Part shown: positions 34,227 to 42,799 of the stretch, piece by piece | Layout of the letters: each line of letters opens with the position of its first letter | Position numbering within the stretch: the first letter of the stretch is position 1 | NCBI GenBank assembly: GCA_022844045.1 | Contig: JALHMM010000021.1 | Location: 1-64,000, forward strand | DNA from: Reyranellaceae bacterium | Lineage (GTDB): Bacteria; Pseudomonadota; Alphaproteobacteria; Reyranellales; Reyranellaceae | Direction: 5' to 3' | DNA: 64,000 bases | Made by a program: the position numbers and the translations under genes | The notes under the pieces: generated by a model | What the model was told of the DNA's origin: nothing | What the model saw: the letters and a program-made list of their open reading frames with translations, nothing else | Database searches by the model: none

Positions 34227-34728
34227 ACGGCCGCGGCAGCGCGAGATAGACGCTGTCGCTCCATTCGCCGCCGATGCACCAGGTGCGCATCGCGCGACCG
34301 GTCTCGTGGAAGCCCAGTCGCGACAGCAGGCGCAGGCAGGCCTCGTTGCGCGGATCGGCCTCGGCGCGGATCTCGTCGTGGCCGCTTGTGGTGAAGCCGC
34401 GTGCGATCACCGCCATGACGGCCTCGCGCGCGTAGCCGTTGCCCCACGCCGATGGGGCGAAGAGAAAGCCGAGTTCGTTGCCGTTCCACAGGCCGGCCTT
34501 GCCGATCACGGTGCCGTCGCGCTCGACCAGGAAATCGTCGCTGTGTCCGGCCTCGATGGCCGCGGTCGTGCCGGCGATCCACGCCTGGCTTTCGGCGAGA
34601 TCCGTGTGCGGCGGGCTCGACCAATATCGCATTGCCACCGGATCGCTCAGGATCGCGTGCATGGCGGGCGCGTCCTCGGCTCGCGCGCGTCGCAGCAGCA
34701 GTCGTTCGGTGCGCAGGATCGTCTTCAT
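34204..34728 (-). CDS. GNAT-family N-acetyltransferase
   Basis: A 174-residue RimJ/RimL-type acetyltransferase. The N-terminus MKTILRTERLLLRRARAEDA is followed by the acetyl-CoA region APSAWGNGYAREAVMAVIARG and a conserved Asn-rich end, DPRNEACLRLLSRLGFHETG. It likely acetylates a small molecule or ribosomal-type N-terminus. On the minus strand between two phage blocks, so it is a host-type insertion or cargo gene. Confidence 0.85.
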   Translation of the reverse strand: MKTILRTERLLLRRARAEDAPAMHAILSDPVAMRYWSSPPHTDLAESQAWIAGTTAAIEAGHSDDFLVERDGTVIGKAGLWNGNELGFLFAPSAWGNGYAREAVMAVIARGFTTSGHDEIRAEADPRNEACLRLLSRLGFHETGRAMRTWCIGGEWSDSVYLALPRPFSATAGS

Positions 34729-34836
34729 CGCCGCTCCCTTAGCACGCGCGTGGCCGCTGCGTCGTAGGGAATTGACCGCGATACGGGCAAGCGAGGTGCT
34801 TGTGGGACAGTGCTTCTTGCCGCCAATTGCTCGCGC

Positions 34837-34878
34837 GTAGCGGCGGAAATAGGAGGTCGGGCGCGCGATCCGTACACT
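34837..34878 (+). promoter_or_regulatory. Phage-region promoter P3 (portal)
   Basis: GTAGCGGCGGAAAT at 34837-34850, 22 bp, TACACT at 34873-34878; the portal ATG is seven bases further on. Confidence 0.8.
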
Positions 34879-34885
34879 GTGCGTC

Positions 34886-36595
34886 ATGGCCGAGACCCAA
34901 CTCTCCTCCCCGCGCATCCAATCTCTCCGCAAGCAGTGTGACCGCCGACTGGCGGCGCTCGAGCGCGAACGCGCCTCGTGGTTCGCCCATTGGCAGGAGC
35001 TGTCGAAGTACATCCTGCCGCGACGCGGCCGCTTCCTCGTCACGCCGAACCAGGGCGACAAGGGCGCCAAGCTCAACAGCGCCATCCTCGACGAGGCAGG
35101 CACCTTCGCCGCGCGCACCTTCGCCGCCGGCATGATGTCGGGCATCACCTCGCCGGCGCGGCCTTGGTTCCGCTTCACCCTCGGCAATCGCGATCCGCGC
35201 CGCGAGTCCAACGCCGTGCGCGCCTGGCTCGACGACGTGCGCCAGGCGACGCTCGACGCCTTCGCGCGGTCGAACGCCTACAACGCCCTGGGCTCGATCT
35301 ACGAGGAGCTCGGCGTCTTCGGCACAGGCGCGATGCTGATCGACGAGGACGAGGAAGACGACATCCGCTGCTACGCGCTGACCGTGGGCGAGTATTACCT
35401 CGGCTCCTCGGCAAGGCTCGCCGTCGACACGCTCTATCGCGTCTTCCCGATGACGGTGGCGCAGCTCGTGCAGCGATTCGGGCTGGCGTGCTGCTCCGAG
35501 GACGTTCAGGCGATGTACCGGCGCGGCGATCTCGACGTCGAGCGCGAGGTCGTGCACGCCATCGAGCCCAACGATTCTCGGGTCGAGGGCAGCGCGCTTT
35601 CCGGGGACAAGCCGTTCCGCTCGGTCTATTTCGAGCGCGGCGCGCCGGCCGACGCGGTGCTCGCGGTCGGCGGCTACGACGACTTCCCGGCGATGTGCCC
35701 GCGCTGGACCACGGTGGGCAACGACGCCTATGGCCGTGGTCCGGGCATGGACGGGCTGCCGGCGGTGCGCACGGCGCAGCTGCTGGCCAAGCGCCACGCC
35801 GAGCTGATCGACAAGTCGACCCGCCCGCCGATGCAGGCGCCGGCGATGCTGAAGAACGAGCCGATGTCGTCGCTGCCCGGCGGCGTGACCTTCCTGCCTA
35901 TCAACAGCGGCGACACCTACAAGCCGGCCTATGTCGTGTCACCGGCCGCGATCGTCGCCGTGCGCGAAGCGCAGAAGGAGGTGCGCCAGACGGTCAGCCG
36001 CGCCTTCTACGAGGACCTGTTCCTCATGCTCTCGCAGATGGACGGCATCCAGCCGCGCCAGAACCTGGAGGTGATCGAGCGGCGCGAGGAGAAGATGCTG
36101 ATGCTGGGGCCGGCGCTCGAGCGCCTGCACGACGAGCTGCTCGACCGCTGCCTCAAGCGCGTGGTCGCTATTCTGCGGCGCCGCGACCGCCTGCCGCAGC
36201 CGCCGCGCGAGCTGATGGAGCGCGGTGCGGAGCTGCAGATCGAATACATCTCGGTGCTGGCGCAGGCACAGAAGTCCGTTGGGCTGACTTCGATCGAGCG
36301 CCTGCTGGCCTTCGTTGGCAACCAGGCCGCGGTGAACCCGGCGGTGCTCGACAAGATCGATCAGGACCGCGCTATCGAGGTCTACGCCGACATGCTCAAC
36401 GCGCCACCCGACATCCTGGTCGCCAACGACCAGGTCGAAGCCGTCCGCCAGCGGCGCGCGCAGCAACAGCAGCAGACGCAGGCGACCGAGATGGCGATGA
36501 CCGTGGCCAAGGGCGCCAAGGTGCTGAGCGAGACAGAGGTCGGCGGCGGCGCCAACGCGCTGCAGCGCATGACCGGCATGATGGGGGCGTCGTGA
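34886..36595 (+). CDS. Phage portal (head-to-tail connector) protein
   Basis: A 569-residue podovirus-type portal of the head-to-tail connecting family (T7 gp8-like). Typical features are LERERASWFAHWQELSKYI near the N-terminus, FAAGMMSGITSPARPWFRF near 85-105 and a long C-terminal helical barrel rich in Gln (RAQQQQQTQATEMAM). It forms the dodecameric ring through which DNA enters. The ATG is seven bases past the -10 of P3, without a ribosome binding site, so translation should be leaderless. This start gives a normal portal N-terminus. Confidence 0.88.
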   Translation: MAETQLSSPRIQSLRKQCDRRLAALERERASWFAHWQELSKYILPRRGRFLVTPNQGDKGAKLNSAILDEAGTFAARTFAAGMMSGITSPARPWFRFTLGNRDPRRESNAVRAWLDDVRQATLDAFARSNAYNALGSIYEELGVFGTGAMLIDEDEEDDIRCYALTVGEYYLGSSARLAVDTLYRVFPMTVAQLVQRFGLACCSEDVQAMYRRGDLDVEREVVHAIEPNDSRVEGSALSGDKPFRSVYFERGAPADAVLAVGGYDDFPAMCPRWTTVGNDAYGRGPGMDGLPAVRTAQLLAKRHAELIDKSTRPPMQAPAMLKNEPMSSLPGGVTFLPINSGDTYKPAYVVSPAAIVAVREAQKEVRQTVSRAFYEDLFLMLSQMDGIQPRQNLEVIERREEKMLMLGPALERLHDELLDRCLKRVVAILRRRDRLPQPPRELMERGAELQIEYISVLAQAQKSVGLTSIERLLAFVGNQAAVNPAVLDKIDQDRAIEVYADMLNAPPDILVANDQVEAVRQRRAQQQQQTQATEMAMTVAKGAKVLSETEVGGGANALQRMTGMMGAS

Positions 36596-36610
36596 TGGCC
36601 CTCACCATTT

Positions 36611-36734
36611 CCTTCCCCCGGAGGGGGAAGGTGGCGCGCGCAGCGCGACGGAAGGGGGATGTCTCAACGACTCCCGTGTCCGTCTTCGACATCCCCCTTC
36701 CGCCCTTCGGGCACCTTCCCCCTCCGGGGGAAGG
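36611..36734. repeat. Family B palindromic element
   Basis: About 124 bp between portal and glycosyltransferase genes, same arms as at 18218. Confidence 0.85.
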
Positions 36735-36743
36735 AGGATCGTC

Positions 36744-37415
36744 ATGACCCGCGTCGCCGTCTGCGTTCCCTCGGGTGAGCTGCTGCACGCCGATTTCGCG
36801 CTGTCGCTGGCGGCCCTGCTGCGCCAGACCCGCGTCGAGCGCATCAGCCTGTTCAACCAGCGCATGTCGCTGCTGCCCGAATCGCGCAATGCGTTGACGC
36901 GCGATGCGCTGGCTGATGACGCCACGCACATCCTGTGGCTCGACAGCGACATGATCGTGCCGTCGATCGCGCTCGATCGCTTGCTCGCGCACGACGCGCC
37001 GATCGTCGGCGCGACCTATCTCAGACGCACGCCGCCGCATCGCCTGCTGGGTGAACCCGACGCCAATCAGTGCGGCGCGCCCGAGGGCATGACGCGCATG
37101 GTCTCGATGCCCTTTGGCTGCCTGCTGGTGCGCGCGGAGGTGTTTCGCGCCATGGTCGAGCCGTGGTTCCGGCTCGACTACGAGGGCGCGCGACCGATCG
37201 GCGAGGACATCGGCTTCTGCCACCGCGCGCGGCCTTTGATCGCCGACGCGATTTTCAACGACGACTGGCTGACCACCGAGATTGCGCATATCGGCGCGAC
37301 GGCGCATCGGTGGCGGGTGCCGGGCTCTGTCGCGGCGCCTGTTCAGCCGCCGAGCACGTCGTCCCAGCCGTCGAACACATTGCCGTTCCAGACGACCCGC
37401 CTGTCCTTGTCGTAG
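36744..37415 (+). CDS. GT-A-type glycosyltransferase-like protein
   Basis: A 223-residue protein. The start VAVCVPSGELLHADFALSL, a DxD-type motif (LWLDSDMIVPSIALD, about 65-80) and VGATYLRRTPP fit small family 2-like glycosyltransferases found in phages and surface-polysaccharide loci. It follows the portal gene after a palindrome, with AGGAGG-like sequence before the ATG. The last 24 residues (from about PVQPPSTSS) overlap the opposite-strand gene at 37343 and look like run-on sequence. The original C-terminus may therefore have been lost where the host-like block begins. Confidence 0.65.
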   Translation: MTRVAVCVPSGELLHADFALSLAALLRQTRVERISLFNQRMSLLPESRNALTRDALADDATHILWLDSDMIVPSIALDRLLAHDAPIVGATYLRRTPPHRLLGEPDANQCGAPEGMTRMVSMPFGCLLVRAEVFRAMVEPWFRLDYEGARPIGEDIGFCHRARPLIADAIFNDDWLTTEIAHIGATAHRWRVPGSVAAPVQPPSTSSQPSNTLPFQTTRLSLS

Positions 37416-37552
37416 GACGCGCCGGTCACGAAGTCCTCGGCGCGATCCCAATCCCATGTCACGAATCGGTCGCTGACGGCGTCATGCAGGATCGCCGGCT
37501 GGAACGGATCGAAATCCGTCATCGGCTTAAGCCCGGCAGGAGGCGTGCTCAT
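37343..37552 (-). CDS. Hypothetical small protein (69 aa)
   Basis: MSTPPAGLKPMTDFDPFQP..., with a Trp-rich end (VTWDWDRAEDFVTG, VVWNGNVFDGWDD). GGAGAG precedes the ATG at 37552. No family. It overlaps the 3' end of the glycosyltransferase frame on the other strand. First gene of the long host-like block between phage blocks. Confidence 0.5.
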   Translation of the reverse strand: MSTPPAGLKPMTDFDPFQPAILHDAVSDRFVTWDWDRAEDFVTGASYDKDRRVVWNGNVFDGWDDVLGG

Positions 37553-37816
37553 GGTGCTCTCCAGTCGCGGATGTCCTCGGTCCAGCGCCACGGCGTTCCT
37601 CGAGGTCCCGCATGACGCTGGCGGGCGCGTCCCGCTCCGGAGACGGCCCAGGGTGAGTTGACGGCAACCAGCGGTGCCGCGCTGTGCAATACGGAACAGA
37701 TTCGGTCGCGCGCGGCTCCTAGGTTATCCGCCGCCGGGGCTCGCGACCCCGCGCCAATGGCGCGCGCCGCTCGTCGAAAGCTCCCCAAGGATCCGCCCGC
37801 GCCACGCGAGGAAACG

Positions 37817-38158
37817 ATGTCGCTGTCCGATGAGGTCCGGATCCGTGCCGTGCTGCTGCGCGTGGCCGACGAAACGACCGCGGGCGCGCTGTCCGACGAA
37901 CAGGCGCGCGCGCTGATCGAGACGGCGCTGCCCGGCATCGCATGGTCGGCGATCGAGGTGATGGCGGAGCGCATGGCCGCCAAGCTCGAGCGGGAATTCA
38001 ATTTTCATGACGAGCTTCAGCTTCTGTGCGAACCGATCTGGCGGGAGTTCCCGGCCCTCAACGTCTACGAGGCCATCGCGCTCCTCGCTTCGCGCGGCGA
38101 TCTGCGCGCCGCCGAAATACTCGCCGCCAACCATCTCGGGGCGGAGCCGCCGGAGTAA
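37817..38158 (+). CDS. Hypothetical cytosolic protein (113 aa)
   Basis: MSLSDEVRIRAVLLRVADET..., acidic and helical with a conserved-looking FNFHDELQLLCEPIWREFPAL segment. GAGGAA lies upstream of ATG 37817; the frame is open upstream but has no better start. No family recognised. Confidence 0.5.
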   Translation: MSLSDEVRIRAVLLRVADETTAGALSDEQARALIETALPGIAWSAIEVMAERMAAKLEREFNFHDELQLLCEPIWREFPALNVYEAIALLASRGDLRAAEILAANHLGAEPPE

Positions 38159-38187
38159 CGCGGATCGGGGCTTGCCGATCGGCGGCG

Positions 38188-38922
38188 TCAGTCGTGGACG
38201 ACGAGGCGCAGCAGCGAGGAATGGACCTTGAGCGAGCCGTTGTACTCGATCATCCCGAGCCGGCGGAACTTGTTCATGAAGAAGTTGATGCGCCCGCGCG
38301 TCGTGCCGATGCGCGCCGCCAGCAGGTCCTGACTGACCCTCGGCACCACGCTCTCCAGCTTGCCGTCCTTGCCGAAGTCGGCGAGGAACAGCAGCAGGCG
38401 CGCCAGCCGACGCTCGCTCGAATTGAACAGCTGGTCGATCAGGTCGGCCTCGATGCGGGCGCTGCGCGACAAGAGGAAGTTCGTGAAGGTTTCGGCCAGC
38501 GCGTGCTCCTTGTGCAGCACCCGCACCATGGTCTCCTTCTCGATCCGCGTGATCGTCACGGCCGCCATCGCGGTCGCCGAGGAGATGTGGATGATCTGAC
38601 CGGCGAGGCAGCCTTCGCCGATGAAATCGCCCGGCCCGAGCATCGCGATCACCGCCTCCTTGCCCTGGCTGGAGACGACGCTGAGCTGGACGCGACCTTT
38701 CTCGATATGGAACAGCGCCACGCAGGGCTCGCCCTGGCGGAAGATGCTGGCCTTGGCCTTGTACTTGAGGAGCGCGCGGCCGCTGCCGGCGGAGGTCAGG
38801 AAGGACCGCGCATCGAAAGTGCTGGCTGGCGCGCTCGGCGCGACCTCGGCCTTGCGTCTCGGCGGCGCATTGCGGCGCGTCCGGGGCGCTGACTTGGCCG
38901 TGCGATGCTTCGCTCGCGCCAT
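38188..38922 (-). CDS. Crp/Fnr-family transcriptional regulator
   Basis: A 244-residue regulator. A basic N-terminal extension (about 1-35) is followed by a cyclic-nucleotide-binding-like barrel with GQEP-type turns (IFRQGEPCVALFHIEKGRV, LGPGDFIGEGCLAG). The dimer helix comes next, and then a C-terminal winged helix (VSQDLLAARIGTTRGRINFF, LGMIEYNGSLKVHSSLL). The recognition helix is of the widespread alphaproteobacterial type without the Fnr Cys ligands. GGGAGGA precedes the start. It is embedded among the phage blocks; whether it binds the conserved promoter box at -41.5 is an open question. Confidence 0.85.
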   Translation of the reverse strand: MARAKHRTAKSAPRTRRNAPPRRKAEVAPSAPASTFDARSFLTSAGSGRALLKYKAKASIFRQGEPCVALFHIEKGRVQLSVVSSQGKEAVIAMLGPGDFIGEGCLAGQIIHISSATAMAAVTITRIEKETMVRVLHKEHALAETFTNFLLSRSARIEADLIDQLFNSSERRLARLLLFLADFGKDGKLESVVPRVSQDLLAARIGTTRGRINFFMNKFRRLGMIEYNGSLKVHSSLLRLVVHD

Positions 38923-39258
38923 CCGTCTGTGTCCTCCCGGTTGGTTCTCACAATCCTGACGAAAACGTGACCGAGAACTGCCCGATGGAATGTTCAATTG
39001 TGAACAGCCGATATCGCAGGACTGTACTCCAATTCACCGGGCAACGCTGGCAGGTTTCGCTCCTCATCGGGCCTGTCAGCCGCCGGTTTCGTCGTGGCCT
39101 TGCTTTCTCTCTCGCGTCGTCGGCCGCGACAGTCGCCCGTCGCCGTACCACCCAGGGGCGACGGGCGTGCTGCCCGGCCCGGCCAGGGCTGCGAACAGCC
39201 GGCAACGCTGCGTCGTATCCGCGCCCAGCACGATTCAACGCCGCTCGAGCAGCATTGT
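38923..39258. other. Intergenic region
   Basis: Upstream of the Crp/Fnr gene and of the hemerythrin-like remnant. Open frames here are fragmentary and Arg-rich; I see no gene. It should contain the divergent promoter of the regulator. Confidence 0.4.
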
Positions 39259-39549
39259 CATGGCCACAGGCAAGCAAGAACCCCATCGCCTTCTCAAGGC
39301 CGATCACCGCATGGTCGAGGAGCTTTTCGCTGCCGTCGACAAGGCGCACGAGGGCGTTAGCAAGACGGCGCCAAGATGCTGATCGGAGAGATCGCGGACG
39401 GCGACCCGGGCGACGACTTTTACGAGGCCAAGGTCACGGTGCTGGGCGAGATGATGGCGGATGAACAGCAATGGCTGCTCGCGCGGTGGGAAGCCGAGCG
39501 TCCGACGATCCCCGACACACCGACCTTCGCCATCACCAGCCAGGGCTAG
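39259..39549 (+). pseudogene. Frameshifted hemerythrin-like remnant
   Basis: The first frame reads MATGKQEPHRLLKADHRMVE with the His-rich start of an HHE hemerythrin domain, then stops at 39380. The next frame continues KMLIGEIADGDPGDDFYEAK and ends EMMADEQQW...ITSQG at 39549. Together they are shorter than a normal hemerythrin domain (missing the central His/Glu ligand helices). So a deletion plus frameshift has inactivated the gene. Confidence 0.5.
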
Positions 39550-39607
39550 AAAGACCGCTCCCGCCATGCCGGCTTGCACGGCGGGAGTAGTCCTGACGAG
39601 TGCGGGC

Positions 39608-39880
39608 TTACGAGGTGCGCCAGACGCCGTACTGGTCGTAGTAGCCTTCGCTGCGGCGGCGCTCGACGCGATCATCGACGCCGTTGCGATCCTGGTCGAT
39701 CCAGCCCGGCGGGTTGTTGGGATTCGTCGGGCTGCCCGCGACACGGTCATCGACACCATCGCGGTTGCGATCGACGAAACCCGGCGGATTGTTGGCCGAA
39801 CCATAGGGCGTGGCGCTGTACTGGGTGCAGGCACCCAGCGCGACGGTGGCGACTGTCGCCATCAACAAGGCGCGCAACAT
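39608..39880 (-). CDS. Small lipoprotein with Ca-binding-type repeats
   Basis: A 90-residue protein with a lipoprotein signal (MLRALLMATVATVALGACTQ). Two tandem DxNxDGxDD-type loops follow (FVDRNRDGVDDRV and WIDQDRNGVDDRV), resembling thrombospondin type 3 or EF-hand calcium loops. AGGAGAAG precedes the start. The two loops are a clear internal duplication (NNPPGF/W at each start). No known role. Part of the host-like block. Confidence 0.65.
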   Translation of the reverse strand: MLRALLMATVATVALGACTQYSATPYGSANNPPGFVDRNRDGVDDRVAGSPTNPNNPPGWIDQDRNGVDDRVERRRSEGYYDQYGVWRTS

Positions 39881-40209
39881 GGACTTCTCCTGGCCGCCTG
39901 AAACGTGGCGGACGGTGCCGAAAGGATTTCGGGTGATGTTCCGGTAACGCGCGCAAGCGGCACAAGTTGCCGGTCGCTCCGACTCGTCAGGGCCTCGGCT
40001 CGACAAAGCGTTGAATGAACGCCGATTTAGACGCACATCGGGTGCTCATGATTCCTCATGGATGATCACAAAAGACTGATCCATCGCAGCCCTTGAAGAC
40101 CGAACAGCGTTAACCCAATTGGCGCTGAGCGGCCCCACGCGTCAGCGATGGCGGCACGCCAATAAGCAAGAACAACGCCCCATACCATGTCACATTGGAG
40201 TAAGCGGTT
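39881..40209. other. Intergenic region
   Basis: About 330 bases, lower in GC than the surroundings, between divergent small secreted-protein genes. It presumably holds their promoters; no reading frame or RNA gene is convincing. Confidence 0.4.
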
Positions 40210-40518
40210 ATGAAGAAGACCATGATTGCGGCGTTCGCCGTCGCGCTCGTCGGTGGTACCAGCGCTGCGCTGGCGGAAGGCAGTCCCGACCTCAACCGGC
40301 CGTTCGGCGCCCCGCGCATCTACAGCGCGCCGCCGTCGCTCGCGACCGCCGGCCCGATCGCCAGCGACGCCGACGCCACCGCGCGCCTGCAGGCCGACGG
40401 CTATCGCGCCATCAACCTGATGCGCGCCAGCGACGGCGGCTGGCACGGCACCGCGATCCGTGGCTCGGCCAGGGTGAACGTCCACGTCGGCCAGGACGGT
40501 CGCGTGGTCACCCGCTAA
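40210..40518 (+). CDS. Secreted PepSY-like small protein
   Basis: A 102-residue protein with a signal peptide (MKKTMIAAFAVALVGGTSAALA). A small domain has ATARLQADGYRAINLMRASDGGW followed by HVGQDGRVV, as in PepSY-like secreted proteins. GGAG lies upstream of the ATG. Its stop is followed by a clear terminator at 40562-40595. Confidence 0.6.
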   Translation: MKKTMIAAFAVALVGGTSAALAEGSPDLNRPFGAPRIYSAPPSLATAGPIASDADATARLQADGYRAINLMRASDGGWHGTAIRGSARVNVHVGQDGRVVTR

Positions 40519-40561
40519 GTGTAAGCGTCAAGTGTTAGCGTAGTAAGCGTTCGAGTCTAAG

Positions 40562-40595
40562 AACACCCGCTGTGCGCCGCACGGTGGGTGTTTTT
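40562..40595 (+). terminator. Rho-independent terminator
   Basis: AACACCC (40562-40568) pairs with GGGTGTT (40586-40592), followed by a T run. It ends the transcript of the gene at 40210-40518. Confidence 0.75.
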
Positions 40596-40604
40596 GCGCG
40601 CGGC

Positions 40605-41834
40605 TCAATTGCTCTTGAGAATTCGCGCGGCGGCGTCGGCGAAGACCTGACAGCCCAGCACGATGTCGGCGTCGGCGGTGTTCTCGGTGAAGTGATGCGA
40701 GATGCCGCCGATCGAGGGCACGAACATCATCGCCGAGGGCAAGCGCTGCGCCAGGATTTGCGCGTCGTGGCCGGCGCCGGACGGCATGCGCATATGGGCG
40801 CCGGGTGCGTGCGTCTCGGCGGCCGCGTCGAACGCGTCCTGCATGCGCTCGTCCATCGGTGCCGGCATGGTGCGCGAGACGCCCAGAACCTCGACGGAGC
40901 AGGGGCCCTTGGCATTGGCCTGGGCGACGAGCTCGGTCGCGGCCGCTTCGAGGCGCGCCAGGATGGCGGGATCGGCGTCGCGGAACTGCAGGGTCATCTC
41001 GGCGCGGCCGGGAATGATCGCCGGCGCGCCGGGCTCGATCAGCATGCGGCCGATTGTCCACACGCTGCGCGGCCCGACCAAAGCGGGGAAGGCGTCATGG
41101 ATCGCGTTCGCCAGTCGCACCATGGCGACGCCGGCGTCCTTGCGGATCGGCATCGGCGTGGTGCCGGCATGATTCTGGATGCCTGTGAAGGCGATGCGCA
41201 TCGCGAAGATGCCGACGATCGCCGTCACCACACCGATGCGCTTGCCGGTCGCCTCGAGCAGTCCACCTTGCTCGATATGGGCCTCGAGATAGCCGCGATA
41301 GCGACCGTCCTCGAGCTGCGCGCGTGGCACGTTCGCCAGCCCCGCCGCCGCCAGCGCGTCGCGCAGCGTCTTCGACGCGTCCTCACGGAAGCGCGCGGCG
41401 TCGATATCGGCCTCGCTCAGCCGGCCGGTGAAGGAGCGGCTGCCGGTCATGCTGCTCCAGTGGCCTTCCTCGTCGGCCCAGGACGCGACATCGACGGCGA
41501 GATCCTTGGTCTCGGGATCCTCGGCCAACGCGCGCACCACCTCCAGGCCGTAGATCACGCCCATCACGCCGTCGAGCCAGCCGCCGCGCGGCTGGGTGTC
41601 GGTGTGCGAGCCCATCAGCAGGCGCGGCCCGCTCTTGGGGCTGCGGCCGATCACGTTGCCGATGCCGTCGATCACCGGATCGAGCCCGGCCTCGCGCATG
41701 CGCTGGGCCAGCCAGTGGCGGCTCTCGACGTCCTGCGGCGACAGATGCGGGCGGTGCACCCCGGTCTCGTAGCGGCCGAAATCGGCGATGCGCCTCAGAT
41801 CGGCCAGCAGTCGTTCACCGTTGATCCTGGGCAT
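40605..41834 (-). CDS. M20-family amidohydrolase (hydantoinase/carbamoylase type)
   Basis: A 409-residue metal-dependent amidohydrolase of the M20/allantoate amidohydrolase group. Motifs: GSHTDTQPRGGWLDGVMGV (metal-binding His and Asp), ASWADEEGHWSSMTGSRSF (Glu-Glu pair), AHIEQGG and a C-terminal GAGHDAQILAQ (last metal His). It probably hydrolyses an N-carbamoyl amino acid or an allantoate-like compound. Nothing nearby supports a specific pathway. It lies in the host-like block between the portal and capsid parts of the phage region, on the minus strand. Confidence 0.85.
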   Translation of the reverse strand: MPRINGERLLADLRRIADFGRYETGVHRPHLSPQDVESRHWLAQRMREAGLDPVIDGIGNVIGRSPKSGPRLLMGSHTDTQPRGGWLDGVMGVIYGLEVVRALAEDPETKDLAVDVASWADEEGHWSSMTGSRSFTGRLSEADIDAARFREDASKTLRDALAAAGLANVPRAQLEDGRYRGYLEAHIEQGGLLEATGKRIGVVTAIVGIFAMRIAFTGIQNHAGTTPMPIRKDAGVAMVRLANAIHDAFPALVGPRSVWTIGRMLIEPGAPAIIPGRAEMTLQFRDADPAILARLEAAATELVAQANAKGPCSVEVLGVSRTMPAPMDERMQDAFDAAAETHAPGAHMRMPSGAGHDAQILAQRLPSAMMFVPSIGGISHHFTENTADADIVLGCQVFADAAARILKSN

Positions 41835-41958
41835 GGCTCCGTCCTCTCTCTGGGCGACGTCCGGTTGCTAGCAAAGAGCATACCGGCCAATCGGCATCTG
41901 CGGCTATTCAACCTGAGGCAGCTTGATCGCGGGAGTCCTCGCTCCGCACCATGGCGGC

Positions 41959-42345
41959 ATGACGAGCCATGTTCCGCGCGCACCGGTCGCTCCGGCTATC
42001 GGCCTCGCGCTTGCCGGTTGCGGCCACGGCGCCAGCCCGATGGCGGGGGCGCCGGAGGAGTCGCTGGTCGCCGGATTTGGCGACGAGACCGACGAGCGAC
42101 GTCGCGCCCAGCGGGAGGAGTGCCTGGGCCGGGAGATCGAGCGCCTCGATGACAGAGTCTCCGGCGCCGGCACGGTGGCGCGCGCCGCCATCGAGCTCTG
42201 CCGCGTACATGCGGTGTCGCGTCCCACCGACAGCCGGGGTCGGCCGCTGCCCGAATCCGTCAGAGGCGACATCGAACGGGCGACGGTGATCGTGCTGGAA
42301 AAGCGCGCCGCACAAGGATCCGATCGGCCTATTCGGCGCTCGTAG
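41959..42345 (+). CDS. Putative small lipoprotein
   Basis: A 128-residue protein with a lipobox-like signal (PAIGLALAGCGHG), then a charged helical part (DETDERRRAQREECLGREIE ... ARAAIELCRVHAV). Its stop codon TAG lies within the conserved P4 motif (GTAGCGG), so the phage promoter begins inside this gene. No family is recognised; the predicted lipoprotein nature is moderately certain. Confidence 0.5.
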   Translation: MTSHVPRAPVAPAIGLALAGCGHGASPMAGAPEESLVAGFGDETDERRRAQREECLGREIERLDDRVSGAGTVARAAIELCRVHAVSRPTDSRGRPLPESVRGDIERATVIVLEKRAAQGSDRPIRRS

Positions 42346-42383
42346 CGGCGGAAATCGGCTCTTTCGAACTCTCGCGGTATCTT
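42326..42383 (+). promoter_or_regulatory. Phage-region promoter P4 (Bbp19-like/scaffold block)
   Basis: Conserved 30-bp block ending GTAGCGGCGGAAAT at 42355, 22 bp, TATCTT at 42378-42383. This is the only intact copy without an ATG right after the -10; a 90-base leader precedes the next gene, which has a normal ribosome binding site. Confidence 0.75.
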
Positions 42384-42478
42384 GTCGCAGCACGTCCGAT
42401 CGCGTGCGGCGGCCCGGCGGTCGTCGATCTCTCCACTGTCAATGCGGCGGGGCGCCGGACCCGTTCGCCGGAGGTCGC

Positions 42479-42799
42479 ATGACCGATAGCACCGCGCGTG
42501 CACCGTTCGATCCCAACGATCAGAAGCAGGTGCAGGACCGCGCCCGCCACGCCAAGGACCGTCAGCGCGACAGCGACCAGGCGATCAAGGCCTTCATGTC
42601 CCACCAGGCCGGCCGCGCCTGGGTCTGGGACCACCTCTCAGCCTGCGGCCTCTACCGCATGTCGGCGCGCGCCGGCGATGCGCACATGACCTACTTCCAC
42701 GAGGGCGAGCGCAATATCGGCCTGCGTCTGCTGGCGCAGCTGCAACGCGCCTGTCCCGATCTCTATGCCACCATGACCGAGGAGAACACCGGTGACTGA
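42479..42799 (+). CDS. Bbp19-like phage protein
   Basis: A 106-residue protein with a charged N-terminal half and the conserved part FMSHQAGRAWVWDHLSACGLY and HMTYFHEGERNIGLRLLAQ, matching the Bbp19-like family next to the scaffold and capsid genes in BPP-1-type podoviruses. Role unknown. GGAGG precedes ATG 42479. It overlaps the next gene by a few bases. Confidence 0.7.
   Translation: MTDSTARAPFDPNDQKQVQDRARHAKDRQRDSDQAIKAFMSHQAGRAWVWDHLSACGLYRMSARAGDAHMTYFHEGERNIGLRLLAQLQRACPDLYATMTEENTGD

Noticed and set aside
38188-38922. Crp/Fnr regulator as the activator of the conserved phage promoters
   Set aside because: The 14-mer is not a palindrome of the Crp/Fnr type, and the regulator belongs to a common host subfamily; kept only as a question.
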